Positions 23,985-38,840 of a DNA stretch of 64,000 nt are shown here, one piece after another. Origin of the DNA: Homalodisca vitripennis (Eukaryota > Arthropoda > Insecta > Hemiptera > Cicadellidae); assembly GCF_021130785.1 (NCBI RefSeq), contig NC_060208.1, forward strand, positions 170,060,501 to 170,124,500, written 5' to 3'. Every line of letters starts with the position of its first letter. The first letter of the stretch is position 1. The position numbers and the translations under genes were made by a program. The notes beneath the pieces were generated by a model. That model was not told where the DNA came from. It saw nothing but the letters and a program-made list of their open reading frames with translations, and made no database searches.

Positions 23985-24734
23985 TTTTCACAGTGTCAAA
24001 TATAATTTGGTATTAGTCTCCTAATAATGTACTGTTTTAGGTTCCCAGTAAAAAAGCTCTTCCAAAAATAGCAATAAAATACTGTAATTTATTTTGCTCG
24101 CCGACAAGAAAACTCGTCCAAAAATAGCCTCAGGATCGTACCAAAGTACCAAAAATTTTCCTAAAAAGGTCAATACACGTTTTAAACAATGCACTGGCAT
24201 GTTGAGTATGCTTTATTTAAACAAACCGTTATATATAATATTAAAATTTAGTTTTTAAAGTTCATAATATAATGTAATTTGTAAGGTTGATTTATTATTG
24301 TATTTACTAAATTCTATAGTATTTTCACAGTTTATTTATTTAGAAAACATTTTTAAAATAAAGATTTATACACTATGCAATTTATACACAAGCATTCCAA
24401 ATTTAATTTAAATTGTACACAATACTTACCACAAAATACACGAAAGGTTATTATTTATACGTAATAAAAACAATAAACAAAGTCTGACTCTTCTATTGTC
24501 TTACATTATTTATCTCACACAAACATATGATATTAAAAAAGAAGTTAACTTGAAATTGTGTGCATAGAAACCACCAACATAAATCAATATTAACTATTCT
24601 ATATTTATATATTTTTGTTCTTTTATTTATTTTTATTTTCTTGCACTTTGAGATATTGCACTTAGTCCATTTTCTTGCACTTTGAGATATTGGCACTTAG
24701 TCCTAAAAGCACAATCGCGCTGTTTCCGGAGTGA

Positions 24735-25135
24735 CAGGGTATTCTGGATGGGTAATTTTGCGGGTAGGGGCCGCCTCCTATCAATATCCAAGAGGAAGGA
24801 TTTTTGGCAGTCATGTCTCCTTGGAAGAAGGGGAAGCCAGCTCTGTACAAGACTCCAGCCAAAGCATGCAGGGAGTCTAGGCTAGCAGTTGCCCTTAATA
24901 TTTAAGGTGTCCCACCAACTCCGAAGGCCATCTTCCGCAGTAGACTAGACGACCTATCGATCTACCCTTGGTCCCCAATATCTCGACATTTGCGGTTAGT
25001 GACGTGCCGCTCCTGGACATCCATAAGATTACCCAGTTTGTTACACATCCATTTTAGCTGGGCCCATTATAGGTTCAAATGAAAGATATAAACCAGCCAT
25101 ATGAGAAGTATGTATTTTGTGGTAAGTATTGTGTA
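24735..25135. repeat. Interspersed repeat family R1, copy 2
   Basis: Orthologue of 15430-15835, preceded by the 34-bp doublet, which here has one extra G. Confidence 0.7.
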
Positions 25136-28100
25136 TAAGTTCAATTAATTTTGGAATGAACAATGGAGCTATTGTCTGGCCTATGTAGTCTTTTTGCCCA
25201 TAATATTTACAAGATAATTATTAAATGACATTGCTAGATTAACAATTAATTTTAATAAACTATCGGATTTTTTTGATCTACTACAAATTTTTAAAAGGTT
25301 TGTTTAAATTGTGGGTTAGTTCATCAGAGGATAGTTTAGGTCTTAAGAAAAAAAATCTCAAATGATTTTTCAAAAATTATTCTATGGGGATTACTAAATT
25401 AATTTCTTGTTAATTCGCACACGTGTAAAAATGTGCAGGACGGATATTCCCACTTAACCTTACGTTTTTGCTCAATATTTCCAATGAACATCAAGATTTT
25501 CTCAACATACTTTTATCGAATCTATAAGAAATTGATAAAAGACAAGGTAAGCTAGTTTTGTGGTTTATCCCTCAGAGTTAATGATCGGTACGAGTGGTCA
25601 TTAATCAGCCTATTGAAGCTAAGGTATTTGTAAGAATATTAAATATTGACAATATTCACCTTTTCCATTGTTTAAGCATAAAGCCTTATATAGTGTTTAA
25701 CAGCAAATTTCTAGCTCACTGCTAAGTACTTACTCACTCACTGCAACTCACGCTAACACATTACAGTGAGGCGCACATGAAGCAACTATCGACGAAGCAG
25801 TTAAGCTCATGAAGCGGTCGAACAATGTAATGTGCGGAAATTCTGCTATCTCGTACATAAAACTTTTCCATCACGAACTTTGTAGTCAGCAAAATTACTT
25901 TATTTGTCTACAGAGATCTCTTGTCTGTCTGTTTCATTATGGGCCATGATATAGAGCTTTAGTATATTATTAAACAGTTGCCGAACGTAATATATGTTTT
26001 TCAGGTAGCAGAGTTGAAAGCGGTCAGTTGTTTACTAGTTTTATCGAAATTCACTTAATTTTTTACCCTGCTAAAACTTACTCGGTGTGAAAAGCGCGTC
26101 ATGGTGACAGTCTGAGTTTGGAGTCTGTGTCCATTGGAATCCTACGCTTATTCCCCTCTTTTTCAGTGGCGCCTTGATTGTGCTGAACTTTACTGAGTAT
26201 GTAAAAGCTTCATAATATTATTGATTTGTATATTCTGTCTCATCTTTGAATATTTAAAGATGCTCCAGTATTTGACGTAAATTTTTTCAAAGTTTTGTAG
26301 TTTGCCCTTTTATAAAATCTGCTCTAAATCGCGTGTTTGTCGTAGCTTTTTGGTTATATTTTGTTTTGTCCGAAGGTACTTTCAAAAAATTAGTTTTACT
26401 TCTTTATTTTTAAATTATATTGGAAAATACAGTATTTTTATGTAAAATCCTAATTTTTTATGTTATTGGTCCGCCACTTCGAAACTCTCTTGTGAATATT
26501 GTTGAAAACAAACATACCTTTAACTGTGTCTTTCAAAAAGAGATTTAAAAACAATATTAAAAATGTCATTAATGTATATATTGGAACATTTTCAGATTCG
26601 GGCCCGGGACCTCCGGTTTTGGCTCATCTTCTTCCTTAAATTGAATTAAACTGTCTTAAGTATATTTCCTGTATGATTTAGAGGGTTTCTATTTTGTTTC
26701 TTTACTACAGCTCTAAACGTTCTCCTAATGTATGTTTAGTGCATTACAGCTGACTCACACTATACAATAAAAAGAGCTAAAAATCATATTTATCTGAAAG
26801 AAAAGCACTGTATTGAAGCTATAATAAATTGATAAAAGACAAGGTAAGCAAGTTTTGTGGTTTATCCCTCAGAGCTAATGATCGGTACGAGTGGTCAATA
26901 ATCAGCCTATTGAAGCTAAGACAAAATAGATATCATTACCGACAGGCAGAGTAACTAAAACTCTCCATTATCAGTGAAACGATCTGGTGGCTAAATAAAA
27001 TGATTAACTCATTTTATATCAACTTCTTAACTTTCAAGGCAAACTAACGGTGTACATGATGATAATATAGTAATAATTGTATAAATAAAACTGTCCATAC
27101 ATCAAGCTTTGTAACCCAGCGATACTCTGCTGTGGCTTTAGAAAATGAACAATGAAAGAAGTGCTGATTAAATAATTATAGAAAAATCCGGCCCGAGTTG
27201 TAAGGTACAGTAACTTAAAACTTCTTCTAAACATTAAATTAGTGCTACTACTACTCGTGAAGAACATGTTTCTAGAGAGTAAACATGCGATTATCTCCGT
27301 GAAGAAAAATCTTCTATTTATGTTTGAAGTTAAATTTAGTTTTGACTTACCAGTTTAGATTTAGTTTGATTTTTAGCTTTATTTTAGTAGTATCCACTAA
27401 GTTGCACCACTAAGAGAAGCATCTGTGTTTAAATCAGGCACAATGTGATTCTATGTCCAGGTAAGGTGATTTTGTAACCTAGTCTTCAGGAATATTATTC
27501 ATGTACCATTTGAGACATTTTCACTTCATAATGGAGCTCTTTAAATCCCACCTTCCTGCTCGAAATCATGATTGAGAAATAAAACATATATTGAACATTT
27601 CAAAATAAACTGTATCTCGAAACTTGATTTCGAGGCTATGGGTATCAAAGTTGGTAAAAAGTCAGATAGTAAGTTTGTTATAGTAGGGTTACACAGATCA
27701 GCCCAAAGGTCTTCCTTATATCTGTCCAATTATTATTTTTTTTTTTTTTCATTGTGTTCTGTCAGGTCTCTTGATACAACATTGTATTGTTTTATTGAAT
27801 TTTCTGGATTTTGGTATAGTAAAAAAAGTAATCAGGTGAAACTAGTTCAAATATGGAATGCACCATACTTACACTTCAATTGAGTTGAGTTCATGCTACA
27901 TCTGGCCCCAAAATCTGTAAAATAAAAACTGACTTATAATATTTTTAAATTACTCATTCAAAAATATTAGTACTAATAACATGTATCTAACATAGCTATT
28001 TAAATTTTGAATACATCAAATTTGCAATAAATACTAATGTACAAACTATTTGGAACCTCAAACAAAAGGTCTTATTATAAACACACTGAAATTATTCGTA

Positions 28101-28155
28101 TTTTTAGGTTCTACTATTAACTTATATACAGGTTAGAAGATTTTTATATATTGAC

Positions 28156-29490
28156 TACCTTTTACCCGCGGCTTCGCACGCAATCTTTAGAACCGATGTC
28201 TTTATATTACTTAGTAAAAGCAATTATGATGTAATATGGGAGTTAAAACGTAAGTAGGCATACATCAGGTAGATATTATTTAAGTTCATGGTAAATAGTA
28301 TCAGAGTTTAACTAAATTATTATATCATGTTTGGCACGTGTAGGAGCATTTCTGGTTCTAATTATTATATACATAACGTCACAGCTGAATCTGTGAATCC
28401 TTGTCATCCTGATGAAGAAAACACAAATTCGGATCACACAGGTCTCGGCGTGGATAAAGCGTATATTTCCAGTCCCTATATATTTCAGGTCTAAGATATT
28501 TCCAGTACCATAGTAGAGTTTGCCTTGTTGTTCTGACGAAGAAAAAATATATGTAGTTACTTAGGACCGAGATGCATATTTCGGTTAAAAAGTGCCTACT
28601 TAAGACCGTTTAAATTCACTTACCTACTATGTCACAGTTTAGCTTGCTATATTTGCCTCGATCAAAATACTATATACGTTCGATTCTAGATTCGATTCAA
28701 CTAGATAGTTCTCGGAAATCTATTTTGGTCAAGATCGTGTTGACATAGTTGAGTTTGCCTTGTCCTGATGAATAAAATACACACATAAGTAGGATTGGAA
28801 AGCCTATTACGACCTAGGGGGAAGTCCTACCTACTTACTATGTATTTTCGGTATAAGAGGGAAATCCTTATTAAGCTTTTGCAACATTCCAAAATAATCG
28901 TTATTAAAGTTTTTGCGTTACACTTGTTTTTTGGGCTGTAGCCAGGGAATGAATGAATCGTTGAGGCATGTTAGTATTCATTTCTCTGTTTTTCCATAAG
29001 TTATTGTTAAAATGTAATATCATAATGTCAAAGAAGCCCACCAATTTAAAGTAACTTGTGTGAAAACATTCATAACTTTGTTCATTAAGGTTAATTTTAT
29101 AACAGTATTTAATACATTAGATAATTTTAATTCGTCACTGGCGCAATCTGGAGTAAAATTTATATATTAATGTTTTATTTACTATCTGCATTACACTACG
29201 ATCAAGCACTACTTACTTATTATTGATAAAATTTAAATGTAAACAGATTTTCTGAAAGTTTGTCGAACTATAGCTGTCAACAGCTGTTTAGTACCAGTTT
29301 AATTTGAATTATGAAACGTAGAAACTACATTTTTTTTTTAATTCAAAAATATTCCAGGTAACTTTTCTTAACTTTGTCTTCATAAAAACCTTCCTTGGAT
29401 TTCAATGGACATTTTACAAAAATAATTGGTCCAGCCCAACACATTTCGCCATTCATTTTTATTTATAAGATAAGAATATTAATAGTAATC
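28156..29490 (-). mobile_element. Dispersed repeat with CCGCGG end, copy 3
   Basis: Orthologue of 8597-9890. Confidence 0.55.
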
Positions 29491-29523
29491 TTATTATATA
29501 TATATTATATAAAGCTGTGTTTT

Positions 29524-29525
<2 letters not shown>

Positions 29526-29571
<46 letters not shown>
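29526..29571. repeat. (AT)n microsatellite, copy 3
   Basis: Orthologue of 11069-11119. Confidence 0.95.
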
Positions 29572-29574
<3 letters not shown>

Positions 29575-30082
29575 CTGTAGAAGAAGAAACAGGAACTTGA
29601 GTCCAAAAATTAGTCTACTCCATGCAATTAAAATTAAAACTAGGATGAAATCAGTGATATTATATTTAAATGTAATAATTAAAACATTTCATTATTAAAA
29701 TTTTATTGAAAATTCAATAACTATACAATTTGTTTCCGTGGTAATACAGTACGAAAAATCATTCTAAATTCAAAATTGAAAGAAGCAACATTTCCATGTC
29801 CATCCGTACTAATATTGGAAAATTTTGAACCTATTAAAAGTGGAGTAAAGAAAAGTTGAAGCCATACACCATAGTAAATTCTTCTATTTTTCAATCAACT
29901 TAATTTACAGGATCAACACATATACCCAGAACATAAATGAAGTATACATAGTTCAAGAAGCTGCACACAACGGAGTAAATTCCAAGTTCCAATAGCAATA
30001 CTGTAATCAGATGAAGACACCTTTTGAGATGGCAGGCTTAAATTCCTCAAGGTTAGTTAACACAGAAATATAATTTTTTCTT

Positions 30083-31028
30083 CGAGAAATTAAATCATAG
30101 AATGATATTTCCCATACTGTTCAATAAACACGATAAGCAGACTAATTTCTGCTGTTCCAGGAACAAAATCAATGCATTACATTTCTTGTGCTGAACTATA
30201 CGTCAGAAGCAAATAAATTTCTGTTGTTTCAAGATAGAAATCTTGGAATGAAATTTCTCGTACAAGTTAGGTCACACCACAACAACATAAGTATTTCCTG
30301 TACCAGGAACTAAATCGATGAATCAAATTTCTTGTGACAGTTCAATAAACGCCAGAAGCAGATACATCTCAGTTGTTCCAAGAGTGAAATCTTGGAATGA
30401 AATTTCTCGTACAGGTTAGGTCACACCACAACAACACAAGTATTTGCTGTACCAGGAACTAAATCGATGGACCAAATTTCTTGTGACCGTTCAATAAACG
30501 GCAGAAGCAGATAAATTTCTGTTGTTCCAAGAGCGAAATCTTGGAATGAAATTTCTCGTACAAGTTTAGTGCAAACCACAAGACATATTTGCTGTTCCAG
30601 GAACAAAATCAGTGAATTAAATTTCTTGTGCCAGTTCAATAAACGCCAGAAGCAGATAAATCTCAGTTGTTCCAAGAGCCAAATCTCGGAATGAAATTTC
30701 TCGTACAATTTTAGTGCACACCACAAAAAGACAAGCATTTGCATAACCAGGAATGAAATGAAGGAATCTAATGTCTTGTGTTATTTCAATAAACACCAGA
30801 TGGAGACAAATTCTTGCTATCTTGAATTAAAATCCTCCTTACAAACTTACACCAAACTTACTCTCCAAAACATACACATCTTCGACACTGACATCAGTCC
30901 CAGGATAAAATCTTGAAAATTTATTTTTACGCAAGATCAAAAACAATGGAAAAAATCACTGTTGTTCCAGACGAGTACTATTGTAAAATAAAATTTGTTT
31001 AAGAGGTTCAATGAACATTGGAATAAAT
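30083..31028. repeat. Degenerate 72/144-bp minisatellite, copy 3
   Basis: As in copy 2, with a 3-base indel in one unit. Confidence 0.85.
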
Positions 31029-32666
31029 CTAAATTTGGATTCCAAAACTAATAAAGGACTCCACAAGTATTTCAAGTTGAACATAAATAACTAAGAAAGA
31101 ATAATTGAACACTGCGAGAATATTTTTACAGCTGGATAGTTCAAAATTAATTGTTTATTGGTTAGTTTTCCAGTTTTTTCATGTATTCTATCAATAAAAA
31201 TGTTATAAAATTAATATCCTTTTTATTAACAATTCAATATGTTTACAATGATTTACAGATTTTCTTCTCCACAATAACAAATATAATATGACTTCCGCAA
31301 ATGTGTGCCATATATTTTATATAAAGATATTTACCTGAACTTAGATATAATGAAACATTTTAATCACATTAGGCCTACTTCATAAATAAAAAACAGTTAA
31401 AATCAAATCAGTTTATAAATAAGTATCTACGACATATAAAGCAATTTGCAAAACAATAGTGAGTTGGCTAACCATTCATTTGTATTGATATTCCAAAATC
31501 ATTTTGTTTTCGGAAATAAATTTTTTAAGAGAAATATAATTTAATATTACAACTTAGATTTGTGTACTTATATAGACTGTACTAACATTTACAATTCTAG
31601 ATATAAGGACCTGCCTTGGTGAAATCAAAAAGATACTAGGTATAGCAACTACAAAGCACTAAAAGTATGCAGGAACTGCAGATCGTTATTAGGTTGCGGG
31701 GAAGAGCAGTGTTAAATTTGGCTGGTCAACTTCTTGAGTCTATTTTATGATGAATTTCTACTTCGCTTTGCTTAAAACATTTTTATATTTTACACTTGTG
31801 CATATTTTTTATTATGACTAACTGTGGGAATTAAATTCAATTTTTCCTATAAATGGATACTTAAAGTTTCTTCAGAGTAATGTTTGAGGAAACATTTTCA
31901 TTTAGACAAGTTAAATTTATTACATTAGAACCTTTAATTTGGAACTTTGGTATTATTTAGAGGCCATTATTATTGCATTTTGATTATTTTTGAAAAAGCC
32001 TTTTCTTACCGGTGACTTAAAATGAACTACATTATTACAAAGAACAGACTGTATTTGACTTACACAGTACCAAATAAACAATACATGTTATAAACAACAT
32101 TTAACGTTGATTTTGAATAAAAGAAAGAATACCGGTATTTAAAATAATTATAGTCTAAATATTTACTATCAAAAGGGTAAGTAGTTGTTAGTAAAATTAG
32201 TAATTATGGTTAAAATCATAATAATTTATTCTAATAAAAATAAAATTTTCCAAATAGAACATTTCTGCTAGGTACTGTTGAAATACGTAATTATTATTAA
32301 TGAAAAATTTAAATGAAGTAATGACCCGTAAAATTCAAATACTATAGTCCATACCAGTTATAATATGTGTAGAACCAGTGTATACATATACGAGTGTAGA
32401 TACCTGCGAGAAGACCTTTCTGTCCCTACCTACTGGTTATTATTAGGCTATATAAATAGGTAAATACATACGAACATATTATAAATAAAAAAATTAACTA
32501 GTGTTCGTGATCTGAACTTCACTTTAGTATTATCTCAAGCGATGCTTTCTTGACAGAAGTGATTTTTTTATTGAATTTGACTTTTACTTGAGACCAACTA
32601 TTGATTTAGAATCAAATGAATTTCATCTGACGTCGGGAAATTTGGACGATCTGGGAAGTGATCTGA

Positions 32667-33239
32667 GGTCGGGAAAGTACCAAGCGGAATTACACGTGGC
32701 TATTAGTGCGGGCTTCCGTGGTCCCCACACTTGAAGAAATAAAAACATCACTGGAGATACCCAAATTCAAGCTTAGATCACATGAGGTGAGCGCTCGTAA
32801 AGGTAACCTTTAACTTTAGTACTGATAGTACCTTATTTATGATAACCTAATCTAAACCAATTGTGTGTCTGATGAGACAATGAGAATACATCTTCACCTA
32901 GATTGCACTAAATTTTGTAATATATGTATGTGCCTCTGATGTCGAAACGATGCAAAGAGTTCGTTTTGAGCTCCTTCGTTCTTCGTCGCCGACTATTTTT
33001 GGATTCCTTCAGACGAACATGACTCCAGATTACAGGAGTCAAGTCTGCGACAGCATCAGGAGGAAGGTAAAATCAACTTTCGAATTGAATCAACCCTTGC
33101 CACCATAGCTGCGTGATGTGTAGTCTAAGTAGATAGGAACACATTTGTCCTATCCTACAGAAGCAGGCCCCCTTCTCGCCGACATCGCTTCCTTTTGAGA
33201 GGCAGAAAAACAAGAACCGATCACCATAATAAAGTTTAA
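32667..33239 (+). CDS. Possible three-exon gene 3' end, copy 3
   Basis: Orthologue of 14137-14708 at a constant offset of 18530. Segment 1 is 32667-32786 and segment 2 is 32902-33066. Segment 3 (from 33161) has one extra A near 33210 that shifts the last residues to an earlier stop. Splice borders are kept. Confidence 0.25.
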
Positions 33240-33960
33240 TTTTCACAGTGTCAAATATAATTTGGTATTAGTCTCCTAATAATGTACTGTTTTAGGTTCC
33301 CAGTAAAAAAGCTCTTCCAAAAATAGCAATAAAATACTGTAATTTATTTTGCTCGCCGACAAGAAAAACTCGTCCAAAAATAGCCTCAGGATCGTACCAA
33401 AGTACCAAAAATTTTCCTAAAAAGGTCAATACACGTTTAAACAATGCACTGGCATGTTGAGTATGCTTTATTTAAACAAACCGTTATATATAATATTAAA
33501 ATTTAGTTTTTAAAGTTCATAATATAATGTAATTTGTAAGGTTGATTTATTATTGTATTTACTAAATTCTATAGTATTTTCACAGTTTATTTATTTAGAA
33601 AACATTTTTAAAATAAAGATTTATACACTATGCAATTTATACACAAGCATTCCAAATTAATTTAAATTGTACACAATACTTACCACAAAATACACGAAAG
33701 GTTATTATTTATACGTAATAAAAACAATAAACAAAGTCTGACTCTTCTATTGTCTTACATTATTTATCTCACACAAACATATGATATTAAAAAAGAAGTT
33801 AACTTGAAATTGTGTGCATAGAAACCACCAACATAAATCAATATTAACTATTCTATATTTATATATTTTTGTTCTTTTATTTATTTTATTTTCTTGCACT
33901 TTGAGATATTGCACTTAGTCCATTTTCTTGCACTTTGAGATATTGCACTTAGTCCTAAAA

Positions 33961-34365
33961 GCACAATCGCGCTGTTTCCGGAGTGACAGGGTATTCTGGA
34001 TGGGTAATTTTGCGGGTAGGGGCCGCCTCCTATCAAGATCCAAGAGGAAGGATTTTTGGCAGTCATGTCTCCTTGGAAGAAGGGGAAGCCAGCTCTGTAC
34101 AAGACTCCAGCCAAAGCATGCAGGGAGTCTAGGCTAGCAGTTGCCCTTAATATTTAAGGTGTCCCACCAACTCCGAAGGCCATCTTCCGCAGTAGACTAG
34201 ACGACCTATCGATCTACCCTTGGTCCCCAATATCTCGACATTTGCGGTTAGTGACGTGCCGCTCCTGGACATCCATAAGATTACCCAGTTGTTACACATC
34301 CATTTTAGCTGGGCCCATTATAGGTTCAAATGAAAGATATAAACCAGCCATATGAGAAGTATGTA
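33961..34365. repeat. Interspersed repeat family R1, copy 3
   Basis: Orthologue of 15430-15835. Confidence 0.7.
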
Positions 34366-37300
34366 TTTTGTGGTAAGTATTGTGTATAAGTTCAATTAAT
34401 TTGGAATGAACAATGGAGCTATTGTCTGGCCTATGTAGTCTTTTTGCCCATAATATTTACAAGATAATTATTTAAATGACATTGCTAGATTAACAATTAA
34501 TTTTAATAACTATCGGATTTTTTTGATCTACTACAAATTTTTAAAAGGTTTGTTTAAATTGTGGGTTAGTTCATCAGAGGATAGTTTAGGTCTTAAGAAA
34601 AAAAATCTCAAATGATTTTTCAAAAATTATTCTATGGGGATTACTAAATTAATTTCTTGTTAATTCGCACACGTGTAAAAATGTGCAGGACGGATATTCC
34701 CACTTAACCTTACGTTTTTGCTCAATATTTCCAATGAACATCAAGATTTTCTCAACATACTTTTATCGAATCTATAAGAAATTGATAAAAGACAAGGTAA
34801 GCTAGTTTTGTGGTTTATCCCTCAGAGTTAATGATCGGTACGAGTGGTCATTAATCAGCCTATTGAAGCTAAGGTATTTGTAAGAATATTAAATATTGAC
34901 AATATTCACCTTTTCCATTGTTTAAGCATAAAGCCTTATATAGTGTTTAACAGCAAATTTCTAGCTCACTGCTAAGTACTTACTCACTCACTGCAACTCA
35001 CGCTAACACATTACAGTGAGGCGCACATGAAGCAACTATCGACGAAGCAGTTAAGCTCATGAAGCGGTCGAACAATGTAATGTGCGGAAATTCTGCTATC
35101 TCGTACATAAAACTTTTCCATCACGAACTTTGTAGTCAGCAAAATTACTTTATTTGTCTACAGAGATCTCTTGTCTGTCTGTTTCATTATGGGCCATGAT
35201 ATAGAGCTTTAGTATATTATTAAACAGTTGCCGAACGTAATATATGTTTTTCAGGTAGCAGAGTTGAAAGCGGTCAGTTGTTTACTAGTTTTATCGAAAT
35301 TCACTTAATTTTTTACCCTGCTAAACTTACTCGGTGTGAAAAGCGCGTCATGGTGACAGTCTGAGTTTGGAGTCTGTGTCCATTGGAATCCTACGCTTAT
35401 TCCCCTCTTTTTCAGTGGCGCCTTGATTGTGCTGAACTTTACTGAGTATGTAAAAGCTTCATAATATTATTGATTTGTATATTCTGTCTCATCTTTGAAT
35501 ATTTAAAGATGCTCCAGTATTTGACGTAAATTTTTTCAAAGTTTTTGTAGTTTGCCCTTTTATAAAATCTGCTCTAAATCGCGTGTTTGTCGTAGCTTTT
35601 TGGTTATATTTTGTTTTGTCCGAAGGTACTTTCAAAAAATTAGTTTTACTTCTTTATTTTTAAATTATATTGGAAAATACAGTATTTTTATGTAAAATCC
35701 TAATTTTTTATGTTATTGGTCCGCCACTTCGAAACTCTCTTGTGAATATTGTTGAAAACAAACATACCTTTAACTGTGTCTTTCAAAAAGAGATTTAAAA
35801 CAATATTAAAAATGTCATTAATGTATATATTGGAACATTTTCAGATTCGGGCCCGGGACCTCCGGTTTTGGCTCATCTTCTTCCTTAAATTGAATTAAAC
35901 TGTCTTAAGTATATTTCCTGTATATGATTTAGAGGGTTTCTATTTTGTTTCTTTACTACAGCTCTAAACGTTCTCCTAATGTATGTTTAGTGCATTACAG
36001 CTGACTCACACTATACAATAAAAAAGAGCTAAAAAATCATATTTATCTGAAGAAAAGCACTGTATTGAAGCTATAATAAATTGATAAAAGACAAGGTAAG
36101 CAAGTTTTGTGGTTTATCCCTCAGAGCTAATGATCGGTACGAGTGGTCAATAATCAGCCTATTGAAGCTAAGACAAAATAGATATCATTACCGACAGGCA
36201 GAGTAACTAAAACTCTCCATTATCAGTGAAACGATCTGGTGGCTAAATAAAATGATTAACTCATTTTATATCAACTTCTTAACTTTCAAGGCAAACTAAC
36301 GGTGTACATGATGATAATATAGTAATAATTGTATAAATAAAACTGTCCATACATCAAGCTTTGTAACCCAGCGATAATCTGCTGTGGCTTTAGAAAATGA
36401 ACAATGAAAGAAGTGCTGATTAAATAATTATAGAAAAATCCGGCCCGAGTTGTAAGGTACAGTAACTTAAAACTTCTTCTAAACATTAAATTAGTGCTAC
36501 TACTCGTGAAGAACATGTTTCTAGAGAGTAAACATGCGATTATCTCCGTGCAGAAAAATCTTCTATTTATGTTTGAAGTTAAATTTAGTTTGACTTACCA
36601 GTTTAGATTTAGTTTGATTTTTAGCTTTATTTTAGTAGTATCCACTAAGTTGCACCACTAAGAGAAGCATCTGTGTTTAAATCAGGCACAATGTGATTCT
36701 ATGTCCAGGTAAGGTGATTTTGTAACCTAGTCTTCAGGAATATTATTCATGTACCATTTGAGACATTTTCACTTCATAATGGAGCTCTTTAAATCCCACC
36801 TTCCTGCTCGAAATCATGATTGAGAAATAAAACATATATTGAACATTTCAAAATAAACTGTATCTCGAAACTTGATTTCGAGGCTATGGGTATCAAAGTT
36901 GGTAAAAAGTCAGATAGTAAGTTTGTTATAGTAGGGTTACACAGATCAGCCCAAAGGTCTTCCTTATATCTGTCCAATTATTATTTTTTTTTTTTTTCAT
37001 TGTGTTCTGTCAGGTCTCTTGATACAACATTGTATTGTTTTATTGAATTTTCTGGATTTTGGTATAGTAAAAAAAAGTAATCAGGTGAAACTAGTTCAAA
37101 TATGGAATGCACCATACTTACACTTCAATTGAGTTGAGTTCATGCTACATCTGGCCCCAAAATCTGTAAAATAAAAACTGACTTATAATATTTTTAAATT
37201 ACTCATTCAAAAATATTAGTACTAATAACATGTATCTAACATAGCTATTTAAATTTTGAATACATCAAATTTGCAATAAATACTAATGTACAAACTATTT

Positions 37301-37405
37301 GGAACCTCAAACAAAAGGTCTTATTATAAACACACTGAAATTATTCGTATTTTTAGGTTCTACTATTAACTTATATACAGGTTAGAAGATTTTTATATAT
37401 TGACT

Positions 37406-38765
37406 ACCTTTTACCCGCGGCTTCGCACGCAATCTTTAGAACCGATGTCTTTATATTACTTAGTAAAAGCAATTATGATGTAATATGGGAGTTAAAACGT
37501 AAGTAGGCATACATCAGGTAGATATTATTTAAGTTCATGGTAAATAGTATCAGAGTTTAACTAAATTATTATATCATGTTTGGCACGTGTAGGAGCATTT
37601 CTGGTTCTAATTATTATATACATAACGTCACAGCTGAATCTGTGAATCCTTGTCATCCCGATGAAGAAAACACAAATTCGGATCACACAGGTCTCGGCGT
37701 GGATAAAGCGTATATTTCCAGTCCCTATATATTTCAGGTCTAAGATATTTCCAGTACCATAGTAGAGTTTGCCTTGTTGTTCTGACGAAGAAAAAATATA
37801 TGTAGTTACTTAGGACCGAGATGCATATTTCGGTTAAAAAGTGCCTACTTAAGACCGTTTAAATTCACTTACCTACTATGTCACAGTTTAGCTTGCTATA
37901 TTGCCTCGATCAAAATACTATATACGTTCGATTCTAGATTCGATTCAACTAGATAGTTCTCGGAAATCTATTTTGGTCAAGATCGTGTTGACATAGTTGA
38001 GTTTGCCTTGTCCTGATGAATAAAATACACACATAAGTAGGATTGGAAAGCCTATTACGACCTAGGGGGAAGTCCTACCTACTTACTATGTATTTTCGGT
38101 ATAAGAGGGAAATCCTTATTAAGCTTTTGCAACATTCCAAAATAATCGTTATTAAAGTTTTGCGTTACACTTGTTTTTTTGGGCTGTAGCCAGGGAATGA
38201 ATGAATCGTTGAGGCATGTTAGTATTCATTTCTCTGTTTTTCCATAAGTTATTGTTAAAATGTAATATCATAATGTCAAAGAAGCCCACCAATTTAAAGT
38301 AACTTGTGTGAAAACATTCATAACTTTGTTCATTAAGGTTAATTTTATAACAGTATTTAATACATTAGATAATTTTAATTCGTCACTGGCGCAATCTGGA
38401 GTAAAATTTATATATTAATGTTTTATTTACTATCTGCATTACACTACCGATCAAGCACTACTTACTTATTATTGATAAAATTTAAATGTAAACAGATTTT
38501 CTGAAAGTTTGTCGAACTATAGCTGTCAACAGCTGTTTTAGTACCAGTTTAATTTGAATTATGAAACGTAGAAGAAACTACATTTTTTTTTTAATTCAAA
38601 AATATTCCAGGTAACTTTTCTTAACTTTGTCTTCATAAAAACCTTCCTTGGATTTCAATGGACATTTTACAAAAATAATTGGTCCAGCCGTTATCGAGAT
38701 CAGCGCTTACCAACACATTTCGCCATTCATTTTTATTTATAAGATAAGAATATTAATAGTAATCT
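37406..38765 (-). mobile_element. Dispersed repeat with CCGCGG end, copy 4
   Basis: Orthologue of 8597-9890. Confidence 0.55.
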
Positions 38766-38799
38766 TATTATATATATATATTATATAAAGCTGTGTTTT

Positions 38800-38803
<4 letters not shown>

Positions 38804-38838
<35 letters not shown>
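38804..38838. repeat. (AT)n microsatellite, copy 4
   Basis: Orthologue of 11069-11119. Confidence 0.95.

Positions 38839-38840
<2 letters not shown>

Larger units (their letters stand above)
15874..25154. repeat. Tandem segmental duplication, copy 2 (9.28 kb)
   Basis: Second head-to-tail copy. Very close to copy 3 throughout, apart from many single-base insertions between about 22.4 and 25.2 kb, most of which lengthen an existing run. The junction with copy 1 joins TTTGG-AATG of the unit end to AATG-ACAATGG of the unit start. Confidence 0.95.
25155..34404. repeat. Tandem segmental duplication, copy 3 (9.25 kb)
   Basis: Third head-to-tail copy, almost identical to copies 2 and 4 on its left side and to copies 1 and 2 on its right side. 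It lacks about 14 bases near 29434 (CGTTATCGAGATCAGCGCTTAC region) that copies 1, 2 and 4 have. Confidence 0.95.
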
